Source: Pelargonium tetragonum (taxonomy: Eukaryota; Streptophyta; Magnoliopsida; Geraniales; Geraniaceae). From it: a stretch of DNA of 20,000 nucleotides. A program made the translations under genes and the position numbers. The stretch is taken from the NCBI GenBank assembly GCA_036897445.1, contig JAYMTL010000003.1:1-20000 (forward strand), read 5' to 3'. Under the pieces are notes generated by a model. That model saw nothing but the letters and a program-made list of their open reading frames with translations. It did not search any database and was not told where the DNA came from. Below are positions 12,901-19,721 of the stretch, in pieces (the stretch's first letter is position 1; each line of letters starts with the position of its first letter).

Positions 12901-13175
12901 TTGTCTTGTACACATGCACATATACACATACGAACACATATACACATAGCCCTAGCAGTCCACAAGCTGAAGAGAGGTCAATTACTGAGGCACAAAGTCC
13001 AAATACTAATCCCTAAGGCTAACACAGGTGGAAATTCCCATACCTCAAGATTCTTTCTAAAGGATGCTATAGGGCCGGATTCTGAGGGAAATACCTATAC
13101 TTGGTAGAGGCAAGATTTATCTTGGTGAACCTCTTTCACTTGTTGTACACACATACACGAATACACGTACACATG
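12901..13175. repeat. ACACAT-rich low-complexity patches
   Basis: Two patches (about 12909-12950 and 13144-13175) are made of interspersed CACATA and ACACAT words, each preceded by ACTTGT and TGTAC words. They look like duplicated microsatellite-like tracts. The open frame over the first patch (12901-13107) is low-complexity and I do not regard it as a gene. Confidence 0.5.
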
Positions 13176-13585
13176 GGAATCCCTTTACCAAGTAGAGTTC
13201 AACATGGTGCAATTACTAAACCAATTACTAAGCCAATTAACTAGAGTAATTAATTAATTGAATTACCTAAGTTCATTAACTAGTTAGTAAGCTAATCCCT
13301 AATTCCAAATGCCAGACTCTAGACTACTCCTAAGAAAATTCCCCAAGCTAATACTAATACTGAGGCAAGTTTACTTGGGAAGTTCCTCTGTAGTCTAAGA
13401 GTCGTTTTCCTAAGACAAGTTCTGTATCAGCTATTCTGTCAGTAAGGGGATTCCCTAGACACGTACAGGCTTTCGCTTAGGCAAGATTTATCTTGGAATT
13501 AAGAAATTAGCTTAGGAATTGGCTTATGGACTGTTGGTAATTGACCTTGTTTAGATAGGAATTCCCTCAAGCAAGAACAACTAGG

Positions 13586-13607
13586 AACAAGAGACAAGCT
13601 CTTGCCT
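13586..13607 (-). repeat. long-loop hairpin repeat, copy 1
   Basis: The plus strand reads AACAAGAGACAAGCTCTTGCC plus a T. It folds as CAAGAG, a 5-base loop and CTCTTG. In reverse complement it begins AGGCAAGAG, so it is a longer relative of the AGGCAAG hairpin family. Identical cores occur at 15887-15912 and, in the opposite orientation, at 17628-17653. Confidence 0.8.
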
Positions 13608-13694
13608 TTCAGTACAATTCTTATCTCTTCCTACTTCTTTAACTAGAGGGATTAGGTAATGCAATTAATACACTGACTGGAAAGTCAACTATTC

Positions 13695-13744
13695 GAAATT
13701 CATTAAGAAATTCATTAAGAAATTCATTAATTAATTTCATTACC
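13695..13744. repeat. 12-bp tandem triplication abutting a mini-hairpin
   Basis: GAAATTCATTAA occurs three times exactly (13695-13706, 13707-13718, 13719-13730), followed without a gap by a minus-strand mini-hairpin copy at 13731-13744. The unit itself resembles part of the hairpin word, suggesting slippage started from it. Confidence 0.85.
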
Positions 13745-14285
13745 TTCAACTCCTAACAACTGACGATCGAGTGCTATTGACCCTCTTAAGAAACTTAGGA
13801 GCATAGACCTTTCTTATTAATATCTTCCTAACAACTTAATATAGAGTACAAACCAAGCTGCAAAGGGATTAAATGTAGAATGATTAGGAAGACTTACTCT
13901 GTATCCGGAGGTTGAGTATATCATCCGTCTACCTTCCAATTCATACACTAGCAACACTAGCTATCGATTGCTAACACCCTGGCTAAGAAGATGCTAATAC
14001 CTCTAATTCTCTTAGGAACCTAAGAACCTCCTTTGACTGTCCAAGCCTGTCAAAGCTAGTACATGCTGTAATGCAATTAATTAATTTCTTAATGGAACTC
14101 TCACTTGTCAGCTGGTAACTTGAAATCCCCAACCTACCTAAGAAGCAACTTGAAAGTGATGCTAGCTAGGAACTGTAGAATAAGTACTGTCGAAATGTCA
14201 ATCCCAAGTTAATGGTACTGGTGAATGCCTAGTCAATATCAAACTAAGAAAGCTAAGTCACTCAGCTAAGAAGGAATGCTAGTAG

Positions 14286-14327
14286 AGATAATAAGTGTAC
14301 AGAATGGATGAGTCTTACTTATTCCTA
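14286..14327 (+). repeat. 42-bp direct repeat, copy A
   Basis: It matches 15606-15647 at 40 of 42 positions, starting AGATAATAAGTGTACAGAAT and ending TATTCCTA. The copies are 1.3 kb apart in direct orientation. Repeats of this length in plant mitochondria can support rare recombination. Confidence 0.85.
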
Positions 14328-14380
14328 TAGTTGACAGAATGTAGTTGAAGAAGAGTTGCTATGAAGGCTTTATTTATAAA

Positions 14381-14459
14381 GGAAGTTCCATGCGAGCGAG
14401 TGCAGAAGGTAATGCAATTAGCAAAGAAGGAGTCTTAGTTCAATTAGGTAATGAAATTA
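14381..14459 (+). repeat. long dispersed repeat, copy B
   Basis: This is the partner of 12132-12204, with the same order of words and both mini-hairpins (14408 and 14447). It differs by a few bases and by an extra AGCAAA after the first hairpin. A partial relative of the module is seen near 15961-16035, where the hairpin is followed by a GCGAGCAAAGG word and GTCTTAGTTC. Confidence 0.8.
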
Positions 14460-15605
14460 TTTCAGTCAGTTTCTTCTTCCTAATCTTCTTGTTAGCTGTT
14501 GAAGGTTAGGAGAAGTCGAGCTTAGACTAATGGCAAGCTTAATTAATTGCATTGATTGAGCATTCATTGTTAGCGTTCTTATTTAATTAGGAAGGTTAAC
14601 TTTCTGTTTATTAATCATTCCTAAACCATCAAGACATGTTAATGAAAGAGGTTGACGAATTCGATCAAGCAGGTAAGGTAGTTAGGAATGACGTAAGGTA
14701 TCGTTTAGATGTAGTCCAACATATTAGCATATGTAGCCTAATCAGTATGATGTAGCTAGATGGAGGCTGACATTGATGGTAAAGGGAAGTTGACTTGTTC
14801 TTCGTTAATGCGAGCAAGTAAGTTCAAGTCGATGGTCGGTTAAGTAGGCAAATGTTCCTAATGAAAGTAAGATCGAAGTATAGCTCAGCCGGCCAAAGGA
14901 GTGATAGGCAGCGTCTAGCTGTTGCTGTTAATGATCTCCTTCTTATGGTACAGGAGTGGATGGCAAGAAGCGGAAGGTAATGTAATTAAGAAGGGGCAAG
15001 CTTTAGCATGACGAAGAGAGCATGGAATTGCCGCGGACCAGCATGTTATCTTCTTATGTTCTAAAGCAAGTGTATTCAGTATTATGTTGTTAGGAAGAGT
15101 TAAGATCTCCGGAAGTTTCGAAATTAATTGCATTACCTAATCCCACTAGTTGAAAGGAAGTAGGTAATTCAATGAATTTCGATACCTTACAGTTTCTTAC
15201 ATATTCCTAAATTCAAGTAAGAGCTCAGGATTGGCACTAAAGAAGGAAGGTGTTAGGAAGAAGAGTACTTACAGTCTATTCATTACAACTTCCTAATTAA
15301 TCAGTATTCTCATCTTCGATACCTTTGTTCAGCAAGTGTATGAATTTTGGTTAGGTTATGAAAGAATTCAACCTTCGGAAACGTTTATCCTAAACTAATT
15401 AACAAGGTAATGCAATTAATGCTAGCTGTCAAAGAAGGAAGCGTCGCGTTGCTAAGATAGTGTTGCTATACTCAACATTGTTAGGTAGATAGTTGAAATT
15501 GACCGTAGGCAACTTATCCTAATCTGTTCTAAGCTGTGTAATCAATCCCTCATAGCTATGATGTATACACACTCTCCCTGTTAGAGTTCTATAGTAAGAC
15601 GGAAT

Positions 15606-15647
15606 AGATAATAAGTGTACAGAATGGTTGAGTCTTACATATTCCTA
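15606..15647 (+). repeat. 42-bp direct repeat, copy B
   Basis: This is the partner of 14286-14327, with two mismatches. It is followed by CCTAATCAATCGTTGCTATC, of which CCTAATCGTTGCTATC recurs near 15750, so it belongs to a wider set of overlapping short repeats. Confidence 0.85.
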
Positions 15648-15886
15648 ATCAATCGTTGCTATCCCTCTAAGCTGTGATGTACTAGCGGTGCTGTCAACTC
15701 ATGCTAGTGTTAGTATAATATGATTCACCAGTAAGTCTCTTTATTATTCCTAATCGTTGCTATCAATTCAAGCTATGAATGTGTATGAAGTTGTTAGGAA
15801 TAACTAAACATTCTACTGTCAGTCTATATATTCTTCCTAATCATCGGTTGTTAGCAAAGAAGTAAAGAAATGACCTTGGAAGGGAA

Positions 15887-15912
15887 GGCCAACAAGAGAC
15901 AAGCTCTTGCCT
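15887..15912 (-). repeat. long-loop hairpin repeat, copy 2
   Basis: This 26-base block is the exact reverse complement of 17628-17653, so the two form an inverted pair about 1.7 kb apart. It contains the same CAAGAG/CTCTTG hairpin as 13586-13607, extended by GGCC on one side. Confidence 0.85.
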
Positions 15913-16295
15913 CCAATTACATGCTAGCTCTTAGTGTAGATAGGTTTCAAAGAATCCGTTGACAAAAGGTAATGTAATTAGCTTAGCGAGCAAAGGGGAA
16001 ATGTAATTACGATTGTCTTAGTTCCAAAGAAGGTGTATAAAGAATTGGGTTAGGCAACATGTCAATGTTGACTTAAACTCATTAATTCTTCCGTCTGTCC
16101 TTGTAAGCCTACTTAGTTAGCAGTCGAAGTCAAGGTAATTAAATTATTTCGATAGTGAATGGCAAGAAGGCCCATGTTGCTAGTTAATTCTTCTGTTGCT
16201 AGATGGAAACCTAACCGACTTGACAGAGAAATTTCCGAAGAGGAGTTGACACAAAGCAAGCTGTTCATCTAAGGGAGTGCTAGCCAAGCAAGACT

Positions 16296-16297
16296 GA

Positions 16298-16340
<43 letters not shown>
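16296..16340 (+). repeat. (GAAA)n microsatellite, about 11 copies
   Basis: A pure GAAA tract of 45 bases runs directly into a mini-hairpin copy (16340-16353). It is uninterrupted, so it is likely recent and length-variable. Confidence 0.95.
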
Positions 16341-16375
16341 GTAACGAAGTTAATAAATTAATTAATTGAATTACC
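16340..16375. repeat. inverted pair of mini-hairpins
   Basis: A plus-strand copy (16340-16353, the C/G stem variant) and a minus-strand copy (16362-16375, the T/A variant) lie tail to tail, separated by 8 AT bases. The outer GGTAA and TTACC words could also pair, giving a larger cruciform of about 36 bases. A third copy follows at 16405. Confidence 0.75.
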
Positions 16376-17627
16376 TCGTTCTTGGAATTGACTGAGAAGA
16401 TGGAGGTAATGCAATTAATTATGTTAGCTAGTGAGTGAATGCGAGCTAAGAAGGTGTTGTAGAATGTCTAAGATTTGGCATTAATCGGAATAGCATTGAC
16501 TGGCAACAGGTTAGGTTAGAAGAATTTCTATTTTCTTTGTTTTGTTCCTACTCTAGCGATACCATCACCTACGGATAGGACTCCTTTAATCGAATATAAG
16601 AGGGAACTTCAGTTTCTTGATTGACGTTAAAGAAGATCTTCGTACATTGAATAGCCGCGGACCTTAATGGTTCCTTCTTATCTTGGTTATAATCATTGTC
16701 TTCCTTCCTTAGGAAAGGGAGATTTCAGTTGGTTAGGACATGAGATCAACACTTGGACTAGATTTGACGGGATCCTTGCAAGAGAAAGCTTTATAGGAAG
16801 GATTATTAGGAATTGTAACGTATTGATAGTACCCACGATGCATTGTAGTTGGACTCGGAACCATAGGCAGCGTTGAAACTTTGGCCTGAGTCAGTTGATC
16901 CATGATCAGGTGTTGGGTTCTAAGAGGATGGAATGAGGAAATGACAGAGAGCTCAGTCGGAGTAGGTTTCTTAGTTGAGGGATGAAACGTCGCTAATCAA
17001 GCGATCTAAATAGAAGATTCAGAGCAAGTGGAATTGGTGTTGTATGTAGGAGTGGAATATGTACTGTCAGTGATGCTCACTAGGCAGCGTCTAGCTCTTG
17101 TAAGGGTGTAAGCTGCCGACGTGAGTAGTCTCGGTACACTGAGAGTAGGCTAGCTCGGTGGATGCTGGTTAAGGTGTTGGTTAAGGGTAGGTTGGTGCAG
17201 GATGTGGAATAGTTAATAATATAACCGTAGGTAACAGCCCACTCTTACTAAGAAGTAGAAACCTCCTCAATCTTACTTAGTTAGCAGTCGAAAGTCAATC
17301 CCAGACTACAACCTGCTTCTGTAATTCCCTGTGTTAATCCCAATGCCAAAGGAATGTATCGAAGATGAGATCTGTTAGCTAGCTAGGATGGTAGGACACT
17401 CTGAGCCGATGTAGTATGCTTAGGAATCCCTTTTAGTAGGCTGGTTCTTATCTCCAGTCTCTACATCCTCCGATCAAATAAGTCAACTCTTTCTTCTCCG
17501 AAGTCTGTAATCTCCACTCATCCCAACATCCTAGGAACTGGCAGTCCAAGGCTAGTTCAACCAAACCTAAGAATCATCACTCCTTGAAAGCCAATGCAAA
17601 CCCAAACCTATCAATCCCGGTCAATTG

Positions 17628-17653
17628 AGGCAAGAGCTTGTCTCTTGTTGGCC
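17628..17653 (+). repeat. long-loop hairpin repeat, copy 3
   Basis: It starts AGGCAAGAGCTTGTCTCTTG and is in the opposite orientation to the copies at 13586 and 15887. It ties the long-loop form to the AGGCAAG short-loop family by its shared left edge. Confidence 0.85.
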
Positions 17654-18182
17654 TAGTCAGTGTTGCTAGTCGATGTAGCTCTGTACTCGTAGTGTAGCTA
17701 AAGCAAGTATAGCCGGTAAATACAGAATAGAATTTCTTGTTCTAATGACCTGGAAGATAACAGAGTCTAGAAATTGGTTTTGTTTTGTTCTAATGGGATT
17801 GCGAGCACTGTAGAGAATAACCAGATTCATTCTTATTCTCTTCTTCTTGTCAGTAACCAGTTCATTCCTGTTAATTGAGTTAAAATTACATTACCTTGGG
17901 TACTTGTCCGCTAGTGTCGATGAAGCACTCACTAGCCGGTCAAGTGAAAGAAGTAGGAAGATCCGTGAAGCTAAAGCATACCTGTACTTAAACACGGAAA
18001 ACCCAGATTGTTGGACTCTAACTACTATCTATACCAATTCCTATATGCCTATAACTATCATACCTATTAACTAAGAAATCCTATAGACTCCTATCTAAGT
18101 GAAAATCAAGACTCCTAAGAAAGGGAGGCAAGGTTTATCTTGTAAGAGCTCCGAACAGTCAAGGTATTGCTCAACACCAAGT

Positions 18183-18276
18183 TCAAGACAAGGCAAGTTT
18201 ACTTGTAGATACAACAAGAATCATTCTATAAGGTAAACTCCAGTTTATTAATGAATTAAGAGCAAAAAAAATTGAG
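18183..18276 (-). pseudogene. nad1: nad1 exon d remnant and chimeric 3' tail
   Basis: The nad1 frame stays open past exon c to a TGA at 18183-18185. The first codons read S-I-F-F-A-L-N-S-L against SMGFALFFL of normal exon d; about 15 of the first 19 bases agree, including TTTGCTCTT. After that the tail ([14 protein letters not shown]...) only loosely recalls GEYANMILMS, and its end lies within an AGGCAAG hairpin repeat (18191-18206). No group II intron 5' end (GTGYG) is visible where nad1i669 should begin. I read this as a broken or chimeric junction. A rearranged but functional extension cannot be excluded. Confidence 0.5.
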
Positions 18277-18551
18277 GAGTACTCAACGTTATATCCTGCA
18301 ACTAACTCAGCTTCCGCTTCTGGAAGATCAAAAGGAGCTCTGTTTGTTTCTGCTAGACAAGAAATAAAGAACATAACTAATACAGGAAACAGGGGAATCC
18401 CGAACCATATTTGTTTTTGCGCCATCACAATCTCACTTAAGTTACAGGAACCCACACAAATGAGTACAGTAATAAGAATCAGTCCTATAGAAACTTCATA
18501 AGAGACCATTTGAGCTGCAGATCTTAATGCTCCCAAAAATGCATATTTCGA
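18277..18551 (-). CDS. nad1: NADH dehydrogenase subunit 1, fused exons b and c (partial)
   Basis: ND1 is the complex I membrane subunit that forms the entry of the quinone-binding channel in the inner mitochondrial membrane. The frame runs from [20 protein letters not shown] to GYNVEYS and matches about residues 130-221 of plant ND1, nearly without change. It includes the family signature [16 protein letters not shown] and two hydrophobic membrane spans. The start (18551) and end (18277) are set by similarity and by length: 275 bases equals the usual exon b (about 83) plus exon c (192). The cis-intron normally between them (nad1i477) is therefore cleanly missing. Exon a and the remaining exons are not in this window, except a possible trace of exon d just downstream. 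Codons already encode the residues that RNA editing usually makes. The 5' neighbour is a group II intron 3' end, so joining to exon a must occur by trans-splicing. Confidence 0.93.
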
Positions 18552-18617
18552 ATATAGAAGGCAAAAACCTCAAGGCTTTCTATTAACCGTACAAGCACGT
18601 CTTCCGCGCATACGGCT
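18552..18617 (-). other. 3' end of group II intron (nad1i394), domains V-VI
   Basis: Domain V lies at 18585-18617. On the minus strand it starts AGCCGTATGCG, carrying the catalytic AGC triad, and closes with GTACGGTT. The lower stem AGCCGTA/TACGGTT and an inner 5-bp stem pair around a two-base TT bulge, as in the family. Domain VI and the 3' splice site follow, ending in AT directly before exon b at 18551. The nad3 stop codon is only 68 bases upstream of domain V, so domains I-III cannot lie here. The intron is split, as is usual for nad1i394 in seed plants, and must be completed by a separate transcript carrying exon a. Confidence 0.9.
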
Positions 18618-18685
18618 ATCTTCCCAAGTAGTCTAAGAGCTAACACTAAGAAACTCTACCACCTTCTCTCTTTAGCACTCAATCA

Positions 18686-19042
18686 CTATTCCCAATCTAG
18701 AGCACCTCTTTTCCATTCGTAAATCAAACCACATAATAAAATGAATAGGAAGACCATCATAGACCAAAAGCCAAAGAGAGATAGATTATTTAGAGAGACT
18801 GCCCAAGGAAAGAAGAAGGTAACTTCTAGATCAAAGATAATGAATAAGATAGAAACAAGGTAAAATCTAATATCGAATCTACTTCTTGCATCACCAAAGG
18901 GATCAAAGCCACATTCGTAGGCTGACAACTTCTCCGGGTAGTTTGAGCTATTAGAAGACAGTAGGAAGGGAAGTCCCAGTAGGAGTAAAGAGACTAGGAG
19001 ACTGATCGCTAAGAAGATAAAGATAGGCGAGAACTCTAGCAT
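18686..19042 (-). CDS. nad3: NADH dehydrogenase subunit 3
   Basis: ND3 is a small membrane subunit of complex I whose matrix loop takes part in the active/deactive transition near the quinone site. The protein is 118 residues, the usual plant length, if translation starts at the second of two adjacent ATG codons (19042). The ATG at 19045 would add one methionine. It has three membrane spans (about 6-28, 60-80 and 88-107), the loop motif YECGFDPFGDARSRFDIRFY with the conserved cysteine, and the plant ending YEWKRGALDWE. Positions where most plant DNA encodes proline or serine for later editing (such as FDPFGD, IIFDLEVTFFF, WAVSL) already read the edited residue. There are several changes from the usual plant sequence (LLLLGLPFLLSS, LLCGLI), which fits a fast-evolving genome. 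rps12, the usual downstream partner, is absent; the nad1 intron half follows instead. Confidence 0.97.
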   Translation of the reverse strand: MLEFSPIFIFLAISLLVSLLLLGLPFLLSSNSSNYPEKLSAYECGFDPFGDARSRFDIRFYLVSILFIIFDLEVTFFFPWAVSLNNLSLFGFWSMMVFLFILLCGLIYEWKRGALDWE

Positions 19043-19045
19043 CAT

Positions 19046-19149
19046 TCTTCTTCTCTTGCGGAAACTCTTAGTGAGGTTGATACCCGTTCATGGGGAGAGG
19101 CAGGTAAGGACGAGGACCAGAGTTGAAAGGAGCGCCTCCCCGGGGGACC
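19046..19149 (-). other. nad3 5' leader region
   Basis: The stretch between the unassigned frame and nad3 contains a GC-rich CCCCGGGG-like patch near 19137-19145 and no tRNA or ORF. It probably belongs to the nad3 transcript leader. No promoter motif could be fixed. Confidence 0.4.
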
Positions 19150-19404
19150 CTAGGAACATAGAGAAAGTCCAGCGCTCATAAGCTTCGCGCCTCCTCCCTC
19201 AAGAGCACGCTCAACTAGAGAATCTTCTAGCTCCAGCCTTTCCTGAGGACGTCGCCTCTTAGGATAGACTCCTGAGGAACTCCTAAGCCATCCATTCAAA
19301 GGTTTCCCCGTACATTGGGAATCTCGCAACTTGACCAAAAGCCAAAAGGGCAAGACTGAGTCAGTCCTATTCTCGTAGCTAATGAATTGCAGAACGAGTT
19401 TCAT
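19150..19404 (-). other. unassigned 84-codon open frame
   Basis: The frame starts MKLVLQFISYENRTDSVL and ends GGGAKLMSAGLSLCS. It lies between rrn5 and nad3 on the same strand and is less AT-rich than the spacers. I do not recognise it. The charged middle (PKRRRPQERLELEDSLVERALEGG) is not membrane-like, and no Shine-Dalgarno-type signal is expected in plant mitochondria to judge the start. It may be a fragment of transcribed leader sequence that happens to be open, a small lineage-specific ORF, or a relic of a lost gene. Confidence 0.2.
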
Positions 19405-19485
19405 TTTTCTTTTTCTCTTCCTGCCACAATAGTACCAGGGGCCGGAGGGCGCTTGGCTCCTGACAACTACTCATTCAAAAGACAA

Positions 19486-19499
19486 GGTAATATAATTAA
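19486..19499 (+). repeat. mini-hairpin at the 3' edge of rrn5
   Basis: GGTAATATAATTAA, a variant copy of the dispersed hairpin family, ends one base from the inferred 3' terminus of 5S rRNA. Reading with the gene, it is the first element after the RNA. The adjoining sequence (AATTAGCTTCGCGAGC) resembles the flank of the copy at 15968 (AATTAGCTTAGCGAGC), so the repeat may have landed on, or been copied from, the end of this gene. Confidence 0.75.
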
Positions 19500-19500
19500 T

Positions 19501-19622
19501 TAGCTTCGCGAGCTATAACCATGTCTCCCAAGTATTCTCAGTACATATGGTTCAAGACGGGGTCACAGATCGATCTCAAGTGGAATCGGGTGTGAGATCA
19601 CGCCTAAATAATAAGCAAGCTT
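19501..19622 (-). rRNA. rrn5: 5S ribosomal RNA, divergent
   Basis: This is the small RNA of the mitochondrial large ribosomal subunit, which plants encode beside rrn18. The minus strand keeps the plant blocks CACACCCGATTCCA (loop A/helix II side), CCATATGTACTGA and TTGGGAGACATGGT in the right order and spacing, for a length near 120. The termini can form a short helix I: AGCTT at 19617-19621 with AAGCT at 19502-19506. Both termini and the middle (about 19556-19580) differ strongly from ordinary plant mitochondrial 5S, so the ends are given to within a few bases. It begins about 50 bases after rrn18 ends, on the same strand, consistent with co-transcription. A decayed copy is possible, but conservation of the core argues for function. 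Confidence 0.88.
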
Positions 19623-19672
19623 CTTCTCCCCCATTCACATTAACACCAACTCGATCTTACAGGATTGCTCCT

Positions 19673-19687
19673 GATTCAATCCAGCCA

Positions 19688-19721
<34 letters not shown>

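Larger units (their letters stand above)
16110..17292 (+). repeat. direct repeat TACTTAGTTAGCAGTCGAA
   Basis: The 19 bases occur at 16110-16128 and 17274-17292. Another repeated word, TAGGCAGCGTCTAGCT, occurs near 14906 and 17082. These show that this part of the spacer has been built by repeated duplication of short pieces. Confidence 0.7.
9100..18180. other. repeat-rich gene-free spacer
   Basis: No convincing coding sequence or RNA gene is seen. The longest open frames are under 80 codons and resemble nothing I recognise, including the frame at 16667-16876. The stretch differs from the spacer on its left: purine-rich and pyrimidine-rich tracts alternate, words such as TTCCTAA and TTAGGAA recur constantly, and short dispersed repeats, tiny hairpins and microsatellites are dense from about 10.3 to 18.2 kb. 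This fits a rapidly rearranging mitochondrial intergenic region seeded by small repeats. Confidence 0.6.
13108..18206. repeat. dispersed hairpin family AGGCAAG...CTTG (short-loop form)
   Basis: Five copies were found on the plus strand, at 13108-13125, 13363-13378, 13479-13496, 18126-18143 and 18191-18206. The forms are AGGCAAGATTTATCTTGG, AGGCAAGTTTACTTGG and AGGCAAGGTTTATCTTGT. Each folds as CAAG plus one or two bases, a TT loop, and the complementary arm. The inner stem changes between copies (CAAGAT with ATCTTG, CAAGT with ACTTG), so pairing survives. The copy at 18191-18206 lies inside the tail of the nad1 reading frame. Confidence 0.75.
6600..19499. repeat. dispersed mini-hairpin family TAAY-NNA-RTTA
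   Basis: A 14-base word with consensus GGTAAYNNARTTAA recurs on both strands. Plus-strand starts are 7888, 11130, 11873, 12159, 12192, 12408, 13655, 14408, 14447, 14976, 15406, 15968, 16340, 16405 and 19486. Minus-strand copies start (plus coordinate) at 6600, 10314, 13254, 13731, 15124 and 16362. Weaker copies lie near 14067, 15163 and 16133. The core TAAY pairs with RTTA across a 3-base loop, most often GCA, GTA or GAA. Where the fourth stem base is C (7888, 6600, 10314, 16340), its partner is G instead of A, so pairing is kept. A word this long should essentially never recur by chance in 20 kb. Function and mobility are unknown. Confidence 0.85.

Noticed and set aside
12901-13107. Open frame with His/Thr/Ile repeats
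   Set aside because: It is the translation of an ACACAT-rich low-complexity tract.
10300-16420. CRISPR-like array, because a short repeat recurs many times
   Set aside because: The repeats are 14 bases, occur in both orientations and are irregularly spaced from 8 bases to over 1 kb. No cas genes are present, and the setting is a plant organelle.
16667-16876. 69-codon open frame in the repeat-rich spacer
   Set aside because: The protein is not recognised and the surrounding DNA has the same repeat texture as non-coding spacer.
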